From contig DLKC01000064.1 in assembly GCA_002478885.1 (NCBI GenBank), positions 1 to 32,286 of the forward strand: a stretch of 32,286 bases of DNA, written 5' to 3'. Both the position numbers and the translations under genes were made by a program. Below the pieces are notes generated by a model. That model was not told the DNA's origin. It did not search any database and saw nothing but the letters and a program-made list of their open reading frames with translations. Source of the stretch: Chitinophagaceae bacterium UBA7600 (GTDB taxonomy: Bacteria > Bacteroidota > Bacteroidia > Chitinophagales > Chitinophagaceae). The number at the start of each line of letters is the position of its first letter. Position 1 is the first letter of the stretch. Below are positions 25,240-32,286 of the stretch, one piece after another.

Positions 25240-25929
25240 TTACAAATTGAAAAAAAACTGCAATAAAGATTTTGGTTTCGATGCGCCTTTTGCTTCTTTC
25301 TTCCCGAAAACGAGTTGCTTTATGTGCATCAGGCGCTCGTAGACCTTGCTTTTTTTCTCGAATTCCTGTGTTGTTTCTTCGGGCGTGTAATGGTCTGCAG
25401 GGTCGTACAGCATGGCAGTGCACATGCAGTTCTTCCTGTCTTTGCTCATGAGAATATCGTAGTTAACGCAACTTTTGCAGCCTGCCCAAAAAGCCTCGTC
25501 CTGTGTAAGCTCGCTGTAAGTAACGGGTTCGTAACCGAGTTCGCTGTTAATCTTCATGACGGCCAGGCCGGTTGTTAACCCGAAGATCTTTGCGTTAGGA
25601 TATTTCTCCCGCGATAAATTGAAGATGGTTCTTTTGATTTGCTTCGCGACGCCACTTTTGCGAAATGCAGGAACCACAATCAAACCACTGTTGGCAACAT
25701 ATTCGCCGTGGCTCCATGTTTCAATATAACAAAAGCCAACCCATGTTCCGTCTTTTAAATGTGCGATCACGGCCTTGCCTTCGGCCATTTTATTGGCGAT
25801 ATATTCAGGGCTTCTTTTTGCAATGCCTGTGCCCCGTGCCTTTGCAGAAGACTCCATTTCGGCAGTGATTGTTTCTGCGTAATGAACATCGCCACTATTG
25901 GCTATACGTACTATGATGTTTTGTTCCAC
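25240..25929 (-). CDS. GNAT acyltransferase, likely first step of arginine synthesis
   Basis: 229 aa. The GNAT fold spans ~5-160 with beta strands GLIVVPAFRKSGVAKQIKR (motif A, acyl-CoA pyrophosphate loop near 90-96) and a later KINSELGYEPV strand. It leads the arginine operon, so it is the best candidate for the glutamate N-acyltransferase (argA role). Whether it uses acetyl- or succinyl-CoA is open and should match Val90 of the carbamoyltransferase. Odd feature: a C-terminal extension carries Cys151-x2-Cys154 and Cys168-x-Cys170, a possible metal site, followed by a Lys-rich tail. Confidence 0.8.
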   Translation of the reverse strand: MEQNIIVRIANSGDVHYAETITAEMESSAKARGTGIAKRSPEYIANKMAEGKAVIAHLKDGTWVGFCYIETWSHGEYVANSGLIVVPAFRKSGVAKQIKRTIFNLSREKYPNAKIFGLTTGLAVMKINSELGYEPVTYSELTQDEAFWAGCKSCVNYDILMSKDRKNCMCTAMLYDPADHYTPEETTQEFEKKSKVYERLMHIKQLVFGKKEAKGASKPKSLLQFFFNL

Positions 25930-26265
25930 TGTTCTAAATACTGATTGTTAAAAGATAAATAACAAGGTGACGACGTTGTGTAAACGCTTGTTTTTAGGGT
26001 TAATGCTGACAGCTGCGGAAGCAGGGATATCAGATTCTTGGTCGTCGTTCTGGCCGGAAGCAGAATGGTTTGGGAAGGTTTACAACACCCATCAAAGCAG
26101 GATGGAAGGCGGTAAGGCAAGTATGTGTTGTGTTATGTTTCAACTTCAGTTCAGCATAAATTGTTATCTAAAATTTTTGGAGGCGTAAAATTATATAATG
26201 TTTTAATAACGGGGGATAATTTTTTAAAAAGAAACCTTAAGAATAATGCCTTGCTGAAACAAACA
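25930..26265. other. Upstream region of the arginine operon
   Basis: 336 bp between the operon start and the lipoprotein stop. A weak TATCTTTT (25952-25959, minus sense) lies about 25 bp upstream of the GNAT start and could be the -7 box; no clear -33 element or arginine-repressor box was recognised. Short frames on both strands (such as 25967-26188) show no family features. Confidence 0.4.
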
Positions 26266-26967
26266 TTAATTAGCTGCTGAAGAAGAAACTGTTTGCGGGC
26301 TGTAGTCTTTATTAAGGTTCATGATAACCCTTATCTTGTTATTTGCTCTTATTGAGAATTTCCTGACAGAATATTTATCATTTTTTTGCCGGATCATGGC
26401 CACCAACCTTTGGTCTTTTGCAAAGAGCACTTCCATTGTCTTGTTAAAATCCTTGTCAAAGTAGCCGGCATCAATATCCCAGACCTCGTTTTTAGTGCGC
26501 CCTGGGATTGCTACATAATACCTGGTTGTTGTTAACGGCAGGCTGGATTTGGGATTGCTGAGTACTTCTTCGTGCCTATACAAATGCAGGAAGTCTTCTT
26601 CATCAGTAATTCGCTTTACAAAGGCGGTCCGGGCACTTTTATGTTGCGTATCTGCAGGATGACTTCTCAGTGTTTTTCTTTCGAAATACCCCAGATCATT
26701 TTTTATGGATAAGATATCTCCCTGGTTGAAGTTGATGGCTTTGCTGAAATCCAAACTGTGCATCACAGCGGTTTGGCTGTTGCGGGAAAAGCATAAATAG
26801 CCCGTAAACTTTTTATTGCCAGCCAGTTCAACCGAAGATTTCACATTTTTAAAATCGTTCGGGCTATTAAAAGAAGTGCGCCGTGTAACAGTGCAGGCGC
26901 TAAAGCATATGCTAAGTGCGATCAAAACCGCGACAGTTGATATGGTAAAACCGGCTGTGCGCATCAC
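26266..26967 (-). CDS. Hypothetical lipoprotein
   Basis: 233 aa. The N-terminus (MMRTAGFTISTVAVLIALSICFSAC) is a lipoprotein signal peptide with a lipobox-like FSAC, so the mature protein should be anchored to a membrane at the Cys near residue 25. The rest is a mixed, basic, beta-rich sequence with no family I recognise (YVAIPGRTKNEVWDIDAGYF in the middle, and a C-terminal KFSIRANNKIRVIMNLN). It is transcribed away from gatB, across a 208-bp gap, and its 3' end faces the arginine operon's upstream region. The function is unknown. Confidence 0.75.
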   Translation of the reverse strand: MMRTAGFTISTVAVLIALSICFSACTVTRRTSFNSPNDFKNVKSSVELAGNKKFTGYLCFSRNSQTAVMHSLDFSKAINFNQGDILSIKNDLGYFERKTLRSHPADTQHKSARTAFVKRITDEEDFLHLYRHEEVLSNPKSSLPLTTTRYYVAIPGRTKNEVWDIDAGYFDKDFNKTMEVLFAKDQRLVAMIRQKNDKYSVRKFSIRANNKIRVIMNLNKDYSPQTVSSSAAN

Positions 26968-27157
26968 ATGGCATTTAGATAATTAAGATAATGAATTTTT
27001 CGCTTCAACAAACAATTGTTAGTTAAAATACTGTAGAACGGCAGCTAATATAAGCGGGGGCCTGTAAGCTGATGCTGTAATTCAAAAAGACTTTTTTAGC
27101 TGTAGCAATGAAGGCCAGGGCCGGTAAAAATAAAAATGCCATAACACCCGGCATTGC

Positions 27158-27165
27158 TATTTTTG
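27158..27165 (+). promoter_or_regulatory. Candidate -7 box of gatB
   Basis: TATTTTTG matches TAnnTTTG exactly and ends 10 bp before the gatB ATG, giving a very short leader. An inverted repeat AATGCC/GGCATT (about 27135-27155) lies immediately upstream, overlapping the spacer between the -7 and -33 positions. Confidence 0.5.
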
Positions 27166-27175
27166 CAGCAATTTT

Positions 27176-28633
27176 ATGAGCATTCTTTCCAACAAATATG
27201 AAGCGGTGATCGGGCTTGAGGTACACGCACAACTGGCCACAAAAAGCAAATTATTCTGCGGCGACAGCATTGCATTTGGCGCTGAACCGAATACACATGT
27301 AAGCCCGATAACTTTAGGGCACCCGGGCACATTACCAAAAACCAACAAGAAAGCTGTTGAATATGCTATTATGATGGGCATCGCCTGCCATTGCGAGATT
27401 GAAAAGGATAATTTTTTTGCCAGAAAAAATTATTTCTATCCTGACCTGCCAAAAGGTTACCAGGTGTCGCAACATACTACGCCCATTTGTAAGGGGGGAC
27501 ACATTGCCATTAAAACCGACGGAGTGGCGAGGAGTGTGCAGCTTAACAGGATTCATCTTGAAGAAGATGCCGGGAAGAGCATTCATGATATTGATGACGA
27601 CTATACCTGTGTAGACTATAACAGGGCCGGCACCCCATTGATTGAGATCGTTACAGAACCTGATCTTTTCAGTGCAGAAGAGGCCTACCAGTATTTAACA
27701 GAAGTAAGAAGGCTGGTAAGGTGGATAGGCGTTTGTGACGGCAATATGGAAGAAGGAAGCCTTCGCTGCGATGCAAACGTTTCTGTTCGCCTAAAGGGCG
27801 AAACAAAACTGGGTACCAAAGTGGAAGTCAAGAACCTGAATTCCATCCGCAATGTAAAAACCGCCATCGAACATGAAATTGACCGCATGACCCATATGCT
27901 GGAAAACGGGGAAACCATTATCCAGCAAACCAGGAGTTTTGATGCAGGCAGCAATACTACATTTGCCATAAGAGACAAAGAAGAAGCAAATGATTACCGG
28001 TATTTTGCCGAACCCGATCTGCCGCCATTTCATTTACAGCAAAGTTTTATTGATTCCATAAAGCAGGCTTTGCCAGCTTTGCCGGCTGCGTTGATGGGTA
28101 AATACGAGCATGAGTTCGGCCTCAGCGAATACGATGCGGCGCAACTTTGCCAGGAAAAAGAAATTGCTGAATACTATGCTGCCGTAACGGCCCACACAAA
28201 TCATTATAAGGCAGCCGCCAACTGGATCAATGGCCCGGTAAAGCATTACCTAAATGAACATAAGATTCACATTTCCTCTTTTGTACTGAAACCTGCGCAA
28301 ATAGCCGACCTGCTGTTGTTGGTCGAGGAAGGCAAGGTTAATTTCTCTGTGGCCTCTGTAAAGTTGCTGCACGCAATGATTGCCGAACATCATAAAACCG
28401 CACTGCAGCTTGCTACAGCCCTGAACCTGCTGCAGGTAAGCGATGCTAACGAGCTGGAAACGTGGGTTTCAACGGCGCTGGAAAGAATGCCTGACAAGGT
28501 GAAAGAATACCGTAAAGGGAAAAAAGGTCTTATTGGTTTATTCGTTGGCGAAGTAAAAAAGCTCAGCAAGGGAAAAGCAGACCCTAAAGTAGTTACCTCA
28601 TTGTTAGAGGAAAAGTTAAATGGCGCAGATTAA
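27176..28633 (+). CDS. gatB: Asp/Glu-tRNA amidotransferase subunit B
   Basis: 485 aa, full length. With GatA and GatC it converts Glu-tRNA(Gln) (and Asp-tRNA(Asn)) to the amide form. The N-terminal cradle domain has IGLEVHAQLATKSKLFCG, YPDLPKGYQVSQ, the ATP/metal-binding segment and RCDANVSVRLKG. The C-terminal helical tail domain (~325-485, GatB/YqeY type) ends in VTSLLEEKLNG. gatA and gatC are not in this window, so the genes are dispersed, at least beyond this region. The start is supported by the nearby -7 box and the conserved IGLEVHAQL segment. The thioredoxin-like lipoprotein follows after 34 bp. Confidence 0.96.
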   Translation: MSILSNKYEAVIGLEVHAQLATKSKLFCGDSIAFGAEPNTHVSPITLGHPGTLPKTNKKAVEYAIMMGIACHCEIEKDNFFARKNYFYPDLPKGYQVSQHTTPICKGGHIAIKTDGVARSVQLNRIHLEEDAGKSIHDIDDDYTCVDYNRAGTPLIEIVTEPDLFSAEEAYQYLTEVRRLVRWIGVCDGNMEEGSLRCDANVSVRLKGETKLGTKVEVKNLNSIRNVKTAIEHEIDRMTHMLENGETIIQQTRSFDAGSNTTFAIRDKEEANDYRYFAEPDLPPFHLQQSFIDSIKQALPALPAALMGKYEHEFGLSEYDAAQLCQEKEIAEYYAAVTAHTNHYKAAANWINGPVKHYLNEHKIHISSFVLKPAQIADLLLLVEEGKVNFSVASVKLLHAMIAEHHKTALQLATALNLLQVSDANELETWVSTALERMPDKVKEYRKGKKGLIGLFVGEVKKLSKGKADPKVVTSLLEEKLNGAD

Positions 28634-28667
28634 ACCACATTTCATTGTATCAATTTAAAAACAATAT

Positions 28668-29810
28668 ATGAAGCAGTTTTTTTTAGCAGTGCTGATAGCA
28701 GGCGCGGCAGCTTGCAGTGCCGGTGGCGACCCGAATAATTTTACGGTGAGCGGTAAAATATCCAATTCAACTACGAAAAATATTTTACTGGAGCAGGTGG
28801 CCTATGATAACACCCCTCCGAAAGTTGTCGATTCCGGTAACATAGCCGAAGATGGAAGCTACACGCTTAAAGCAAAAACTACAGAACAAAACCTGTATTT
28901 GCTTATGGTGGATAAAACTCCGGCAGCGATTTTCATTAATGATAACGGCGATATAAAGATCAGCACAGATCTTGGCAAGAATTTCCGCACACCATACATC
29001 AGTAACAGCAGTGCTACGAAAGATCTCTATGAATTTTTAAACCAGTTCAGGGCCAAGGACTCTTCTCTTTCCGTTTTATACCAGAAAATACAATCATTGT
29101 ATATGGCTAACCCGGCGGACAGCACTATACCGGCGTTACAGGGCGAAGGCGCTAAAGAAATGGGCGTTATGAAAGACTACATTAAAGACTATATTGTTAA
29201 ATCGGCCAGCCCCGGCGCGGTATTTTATGCCTTTAATATAGCAGGCTCAAGAAATATTTTTGCTTCAGGCGAGTTGGATACCCTTGTACGCCAGTCTGCG
29301 GACAAGTTCAAAGAGCATGCTGGTTTTGCAACATTCAAAAGCATGCTGATGCAGCAAATAACGGCTGCAAGCGCTTCGGTTGACAATGGCGTATCGCTTG
29401 TTGACCAACCAGCGCCGGATCTTACCATGAATGATGTTAACGATAAGCCCATCAGCATAAGCAGTTTTAAGGGTAAATATTTGTTGGTAGACTTTTGGGC
29501 AAGCTGGTGCAACCCATGCCGCGCTGAGAACCCCAACATAGTGGCTGCGTATAACAAATACAAAGACAAAAATTTTACTATTCTCGGTGTATCGCTCGAT
29601 ACCGATAAAGCTGCATGGCAGGATGCAATAACAAAAGACAAGCTCACCTGGTATCATATGAGTGACCTAAAAGAGGAGAGCGCTGCAGCCGCGCTTTACC
29701 ACTTCAACGGAATTCCTTTCAATGTTTTGATCGACCCAAGCGGAAAAATAATCGCACAATCGCTCAGAGGCCCCGCACTTGACACGAAACTTGCCGAAGT
29801 GTTGAAATAA
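28668..29810 (+). CDS. Thioredoxin-like (TlpA/ResA type) lipoprotein with DUF4369
   Basis: 380 aa. A lipobox (GAAAC) at Cys16 predicts a lipoprotein. Residues ~24-120 resemble the DUF4369 beta domain common in Bacteroidota thiol oxidoreductases (FTVSGKISNSTTKNILLEQ). A helical linker follows, and then a thioredoxin fold at ~245-380 with the redox motif WCNPC in VDFWASWCNPC and the cis-Pro in NGIPFNVLID. It is expected to act in the periplasm on disulfides or cytochrome c maturation; the partner is unknown. It is probably co-transcribed with gatB (34-bp gap). Repeat J starts 7 bp after its stop and a bidirectional terminator follows. Confidence 0.9.
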   Translation: MKQFFLAVLIAGAAACSAGGDPNNFTVSGKISNSTTKNILLEQVAYDNTPPKVVDSGNIAEDGSYTLKAKTTEQNLYLLMVDKTPAAIFINDNGDIKISTDLGKNFRTPYISNSSATKDLYEFLNQFRAKDSSLSVLYQKIQSLYMANPADSTIPALQGEGAKEMGVMKDYIKDYIVKSASPGAVFYAFNIAGSRNIFASGELDTLVRQSADKFKEHAGFATFKSMLMQQITAASASVDNGVSLVDQPAPDLTMNDVNDKPISISSFKGKYLLVDFWASWCNPCRAENPNIVAAYNKYKDKNFTILGVSLDTDKAAWQDAITKDKLTWYHMSDLKEESAAAALYHFNGIPFNVLIDPSGKIIAQSLRGPALDTKLAEVLK

Positions 29811-29817
29811 ATTATTG

Positions 29818-29866
29818 GCCCGGCTGTAGTGCAAACCCCGGCTTTCGTTGCGTCGCACTCTTGTGC
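29818..29866 (+). repeat. Intergenic repeat, copy J (sense, after thioredoxin-like gene)
   Basis: The head GGCCCGGCTGTAGTGC is at 29818-29833 and the core GTTGCGTCGCACTCTTGTGC at 29847-29866. It is in the same orientation as the gene that ends 7 bp earlier. A TATTCACTATTCACC tract follows at 29907-29921, like the ATTCAC tracts near copies D/E. Confidence 0.8.
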
Positions 29867-29925
29867 TGGCAAACGTTGATTCTGCAGACATAGTGGCAGC
29901 AGTAAATATTCACTATTCACCAGGT

Positions 29926-29966
29926 AAAAAAATAAAAGCTCCTTTTCCGGGAGCTTTTATTTTTTT
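29926..29966. terminator. Bidirectional terminator between convergent genes
   Basis: A 17-bp stem (29926-29942 with 29950-29966; GGAGC next to the loop, A/T tracts at the base) separates the plus-strand thioredoxin-like gene from the minus-strand TPR gene. The A tract on one side and the T tract on the other let it work in both directions. Confidence 0.85.
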
Positions 29967-29978
29967 AAAAAGGCTTTT

Positions 29979-31109
29979 TTATTTGGCATTTATTTTTTCC
30001 AGGAGTTTGGCTGCCTGTTCTTCGCTGATCGTTTTCAATTTTTCGTAAGCGGTTTTTGCTTCTTCTTTTTTACCCATATCCAGGTAGCAAAGCCCCATAT
30101 AATAATAACCCAATTTTGATTTGCTGTCTAACTCAACGGCCTTTTTTAATTGTGCCAGGGCATCTACATTGTTTTCTTTCATGTAGTATGCAAAGCCAAT
30201 TTCTTCGCGGTTCCCGGCATCTTCCGGATCATATTCAACAGCTTTTTTAAGTATGTTAACCGCATCGTCATATTGTTCCTTATCGTTGTATATCCACCCG
30301 AGCTTGTAATAACAATTCTTCGAATTTTCTTCATCGCTAGATATGGCCTGTTCAAAATATTTTTGCGCTTCATCGTAGTCTTCGGTGTCGTAGTAAACAT
30401 TGCCTAGTCCCCTTAGCGCAGTGCCGTGATCGGGACTATACCCGAGTGCAGTTTTGTAATTCTCAATAGCGTCATCATTTTTTTCAAGGCTGTAATATGA
30501 GTAAGCGATCTCTTCGTATTTTTTGGCCTTATCGTCGTTTTCTTCAGGATTGTATTGCTGCAGATAGTTGAGTGCATCGTTGTACTTTTCAAGATCGTTA
30601 CAGCACCAGCCGGCGCGATAATAATAGAAATTGTCAACATCGTCTGATTTCAGGTATGTCAAATAGTAATCAAGCGCTGACTGGTAGTCGTTTTTCCCGT
30701 AATAAAGATTGCCTACTTTCATTGCGGCATCGTAGTATTCAGGGTAAAGCTCAAGCGTTTTTTTATAGCTGACAAGTGCATCATCATTCTTTGACAGGTT
30801 CTCGTAAGCGTATCCCAGTTCAAAAAATGTTTTTGCTTCTTTGTCATTCAACTTGCGGGCCTTTTCCAGGTAAGTAATTGCATCGCTGTATAATTCAAGT
30901 TCGTTACAACACCAGCCGGCCCTATAGGAAGCATCAGGATAAACAGCATCTTTTGCGAGCGTATTTTTAAAAGCAGCGAGCGCGTTTTCGTAGTCCTTAT
31001 CTTCTATCAGCTTTATGCCTTTATCGTAAAATTCTTTAGCGGTAGCCTGGGCAAATGAGTTGAGTGTAATTGTGCCAAGGGCCAGCACAAATAATAAATA
31101 CTTTTTCAT
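29979..31109 (-). CDS. Secreted TPR-repeat protein
   Basis: 376 aa. A signal peptide (MKKYLLFVLALGTITLNSFAQ) is followed by about ten tetratricopeptide repeats filling the rest of the protein. The repeats fall into a larger three-TPR unit of ~102 residues: RAGWCCNELE at 63-72, RAGWCCNDLE at 165-174, and KLGWIYNDKE at 269-278. The paired Cys in the first two units could form disulfides or a metal site in the periplasm. TPRs bind other proteins; no partner can be read from the sequence. The protein is rich in Asp/Glu and Tyr. It ends 12 bp from the shared terminator. Confidence 0.88.
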   Translation of the reverse strand: MKKYLLFVLALGTITLNSFAQATAKEFYDKGIKLIEDKDYENALAAFKNTLAKDAVYPDASYRAGWCCNELELYSDAITYLEKARKLNDKEAKTFFELGYAYENLSKNDDALVSYKKTLELYPEYYDAAMKVGNLYYGKNDYQSALDYYLTYLKSDDVDNFYYYRAGWCCNDLEKYNDALNYLQQYNPEENDDKAKKYEEIAYSYYSLEKNDDAIENYKTALGYSPDHGTALRGLGNVYYDTEDYDEAQKYFEQAISSDEENSKNCYYKLGWIYNDKEQYDDAVNILKKAVEYDPEDAGNREEIGFAYYMKENNVDALAQLKKAVELDSKSKLGYYYMGLCYLDMGKKEEAKTAYEKLKTISEEQAAKLLEKINAK

Positions 31110-31579
31110 GGATCAAATTTTATGGAAAGGTAGCTTTAAATTGATGTATGCACAATACGTGCTGGATGGTATTAAAAGGCGTAATAACTTTTCTTTTCCA
31201 TCGCTTATTTACCAGTAAACGCCATGCAGTGCAGTTAGTTAAAATGGCGTGGCCGGTCAAATTTTCAGCAATATTTCTTTCTGCACACCCGATGTGAATT
31301 ACCTTCACGAAGACACTAAAAACTTTTTGATTTTGTGGGAAAATGGGTAAGAAACTGTGCACAAACCTCCTTTTACTGTTAATATCGATGTGGAATGTTG
31401 TGCAATAATTTTAGTGAAAACAAAAATTTTTTTAGAAAAAAATTCGCTGATATTCGTCTCCCCATAAAAAATTTGCTGCATTTTTCACTTGTTTTATTCA
31501 ATGTTCAACAACACGTCCGCAGCAATAAATGAGGGAACCGATAATAAAGTTTACTAACGTTTTTTGATATACATGCTCA
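31110..31579. other. Divergent spacer between TPR gene and dnaB
   Basis: 470 bp, AT-rich towards dnaB. It must hold the promoters of both genes, but no confident TAnnTTTG with a -33 partner was found; TAATTTTA near 31408-31415 is a weak candidate for dnaB. TTGTGC words occur on both sides of 31360-31405. The frame at 31120-31362 has no family features. No copy of the intergenic repeat is present. Confidence 0.45.
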
Positions 31580-32286
31580 ATGGATCTCACTAATCTCAAT
31601 AAAGAAAGAAAGAACAGAAGAAAGCCTGCGATCGATCTTAGCACCATGGTCTATGGTAAGGTACCTCCCCAGGCCAAAGATCTTGAAGAAGCTGTTCTCG
31701 GGGGTATTATGTTAGACAAAGGCGCTTTTGATACTGTAATTGAAATTTTAAAGCCCGAATGTTTTTATGTGGATGCGCACCAGCGTATTTTCAGAGCTTT
31801 TCAAAGCCTTGCAGAGAAAAGCATGCCCATTGATATTCTAACCGTTGTCGAAGAACTTAAAATCAAAGAAGAACTGGAGATCGTCGGCGGCCCTTATGTG
31901 GTGACCAAACTTACCAATGCGGTTGTGTCCGTTGCAAATATTGAGGCACACTCAAGAATTGTTCTTCAAAAATTTGTGCAACGCGAATTGATACGCATCA
32001 GCGGTGAAATTATCGGCGATGCCTATGAAGACAGCACTGATGTTTTCGATCTCATGGATGATGCTGAGGATAAGATATTCAAGATTACCAACAACTTTCT
32101 TAAAACAGATTTTAAAGAAATGAGCAATGCGCTTGCTCAAACCATTAACCGCATCGATGAACTTCGAAAAAGAACAGAAGACATCAGTGGAGTTCCAAGT
32201 GGTTTTGCAAGCCTTGACCGCATTACTTATGGGTGGCAGCCAACCGACCTTATTATTCTTGCAGCAAGGCCATCTGTGGGTAAAAC
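31580..32286 (+). CDS. dnaB: Replicative DNA helicase, 5' part (cut by window end)
   Basis: The first 235 codons are present and the frame is open to the window edge. The N-terminal domain begins after a short basic leader (MDLTNLNKERKNRRKPAIDL): PPQAKDLEEAVLGGIMLDKGAF, CFYVDAHQRIFRAF and the helical collar are visible. The RecA-like ATPase domain starts with SGVPSGFASLDRITYGWQPTDL and breaks off inside Walker A (ARPSVGKT). The protein unwinds DNA at the replication fork as a hexamer. The start at 31580 is chosen because the ATG at 31573 runs into a stop within seven codons. A gene order next to a TPR gene is not informative. Confidence 0.95.
   Translation, partial: MDLTNLNKERKNRRKPAIDLSTMVYGKVPPQAKDLEEAVLGGIMLDKGAFDTVIEILKPECFYVDAHQRIFRAFQSLAEKSMPIDILTVVEELKIKEELEIVGGPYVVTKLTNAVVSVANIEAHSRIVLQKFVQRELIRISGEIIGDAYEDSTDVFDLMDDAEDKIFKITNNFLKTDFKEMSNALAQTINRIDELRKRTEDISGVPSGFASLDRITYGWQPTDLIILAARPSVGK

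Noticed and set aside
25967..26188. 73-codon plus-strand frame upstream of the arginine operon
   Set aside because: It overlaps the probable operon promoter region, its sequence is not protein-like beyond a short hydrophobic start, and no family is recognisable.
31120..31362. 80-codon minus-strand frame upstream of the TPR gene
   Set aside because: It lies in the divergent promoter region and has no domain features.
1..32286. CRISPR array, prophage, transposase or integrase
   Set aside because: The spaced repeats are dispersed rather than regularly spaced, and no reading frame with transposase, integrase or phage features was found on either strand.

Overview
The window looks like chromosomal DNA of a Bacteroidota bacterium, most likely from the Chitinophagaceae. 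The supporting signs are Bacteroidota-type -7 boxes (TAnnTTTG), a type IX secretion (T9SS) C-terminal sorting domain, a tricorn-like S41 protease, beta-propeller and TPR histidine kinases of the HisKA_3 class, and an arginine operon built on an N-acyl-ornithine carbamoyltransferase. Family-level placement is inference. No phage, transposase or CRISPR array is visible.

Layout. 1-1188: a gene-poor start, a tRNA with anticodon CAT (minus strand) with its own promoter and terminator, and a HAD phosphatase (plus). 1342-8317 (all minus): a small secreted PKD-like protein, a large tricorn-type protease, an S74-chaperone/T9SS surface protein and a NarL-type response regulator. 8471-16316 (minus): three HisKA_3 histidine kinases with three different sensor modules (12-blade propeller repeat plus Y_Y_Y, TPR, seven-helix membrane). 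A broken argH copy sits between the first and second kinases. 16581-25929 (minus): a complete arginine operon in the transcription order GNAT, argG, cupin, argC, argD, argF', argB, argE, argH. 26266-26967: a lipoprotein. 27176-29810 (plus): gatB and a thioredoxin-like lipoprotein. 29979-31109 (minus): a TPR protein. 31580 to the end (plus): the 5' part of dnaB.

How the genes work together. The arginine genes cover every step from glutamate to arginine through acylated intermediates. Carbamoylation happens on acyl-ornithine, and the M20 enzyme would deacylate acyl-citrulline. The carbamoyltransferase carries Val90 where Glu (acetyl-specific) or Pro (succinyl-specific) is known, which points to succinylated intermediates. 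The propeller kinase and the response regulator form a split two-component system. The other two kinases have no regulator of their own here.

Two signals were not expected from the gene list. First, a 20-bp motif (TACCCCAnnRGGTGATTTT) lies exactly 23 bp upstream of a -7-like box before three genes: the response regulator, the S74/T9SS protein and the PKD protein. This suggests an autoregulated surface-protein regulon. Second, a short intergenic repeat with core GTTGCGTCGCACTCTTGTAC occurs ten times. Its fuller ~50-bp form usually begins 6-14 bp after a stop codon, in the sense orientation of the gene, and three copies have an inverted partner about 75-150 bp further on. The kinase region also shows recent rearrangement: a gap-free 321-bp duplicated block and a chimeric argH fragment fused to a kinase start.
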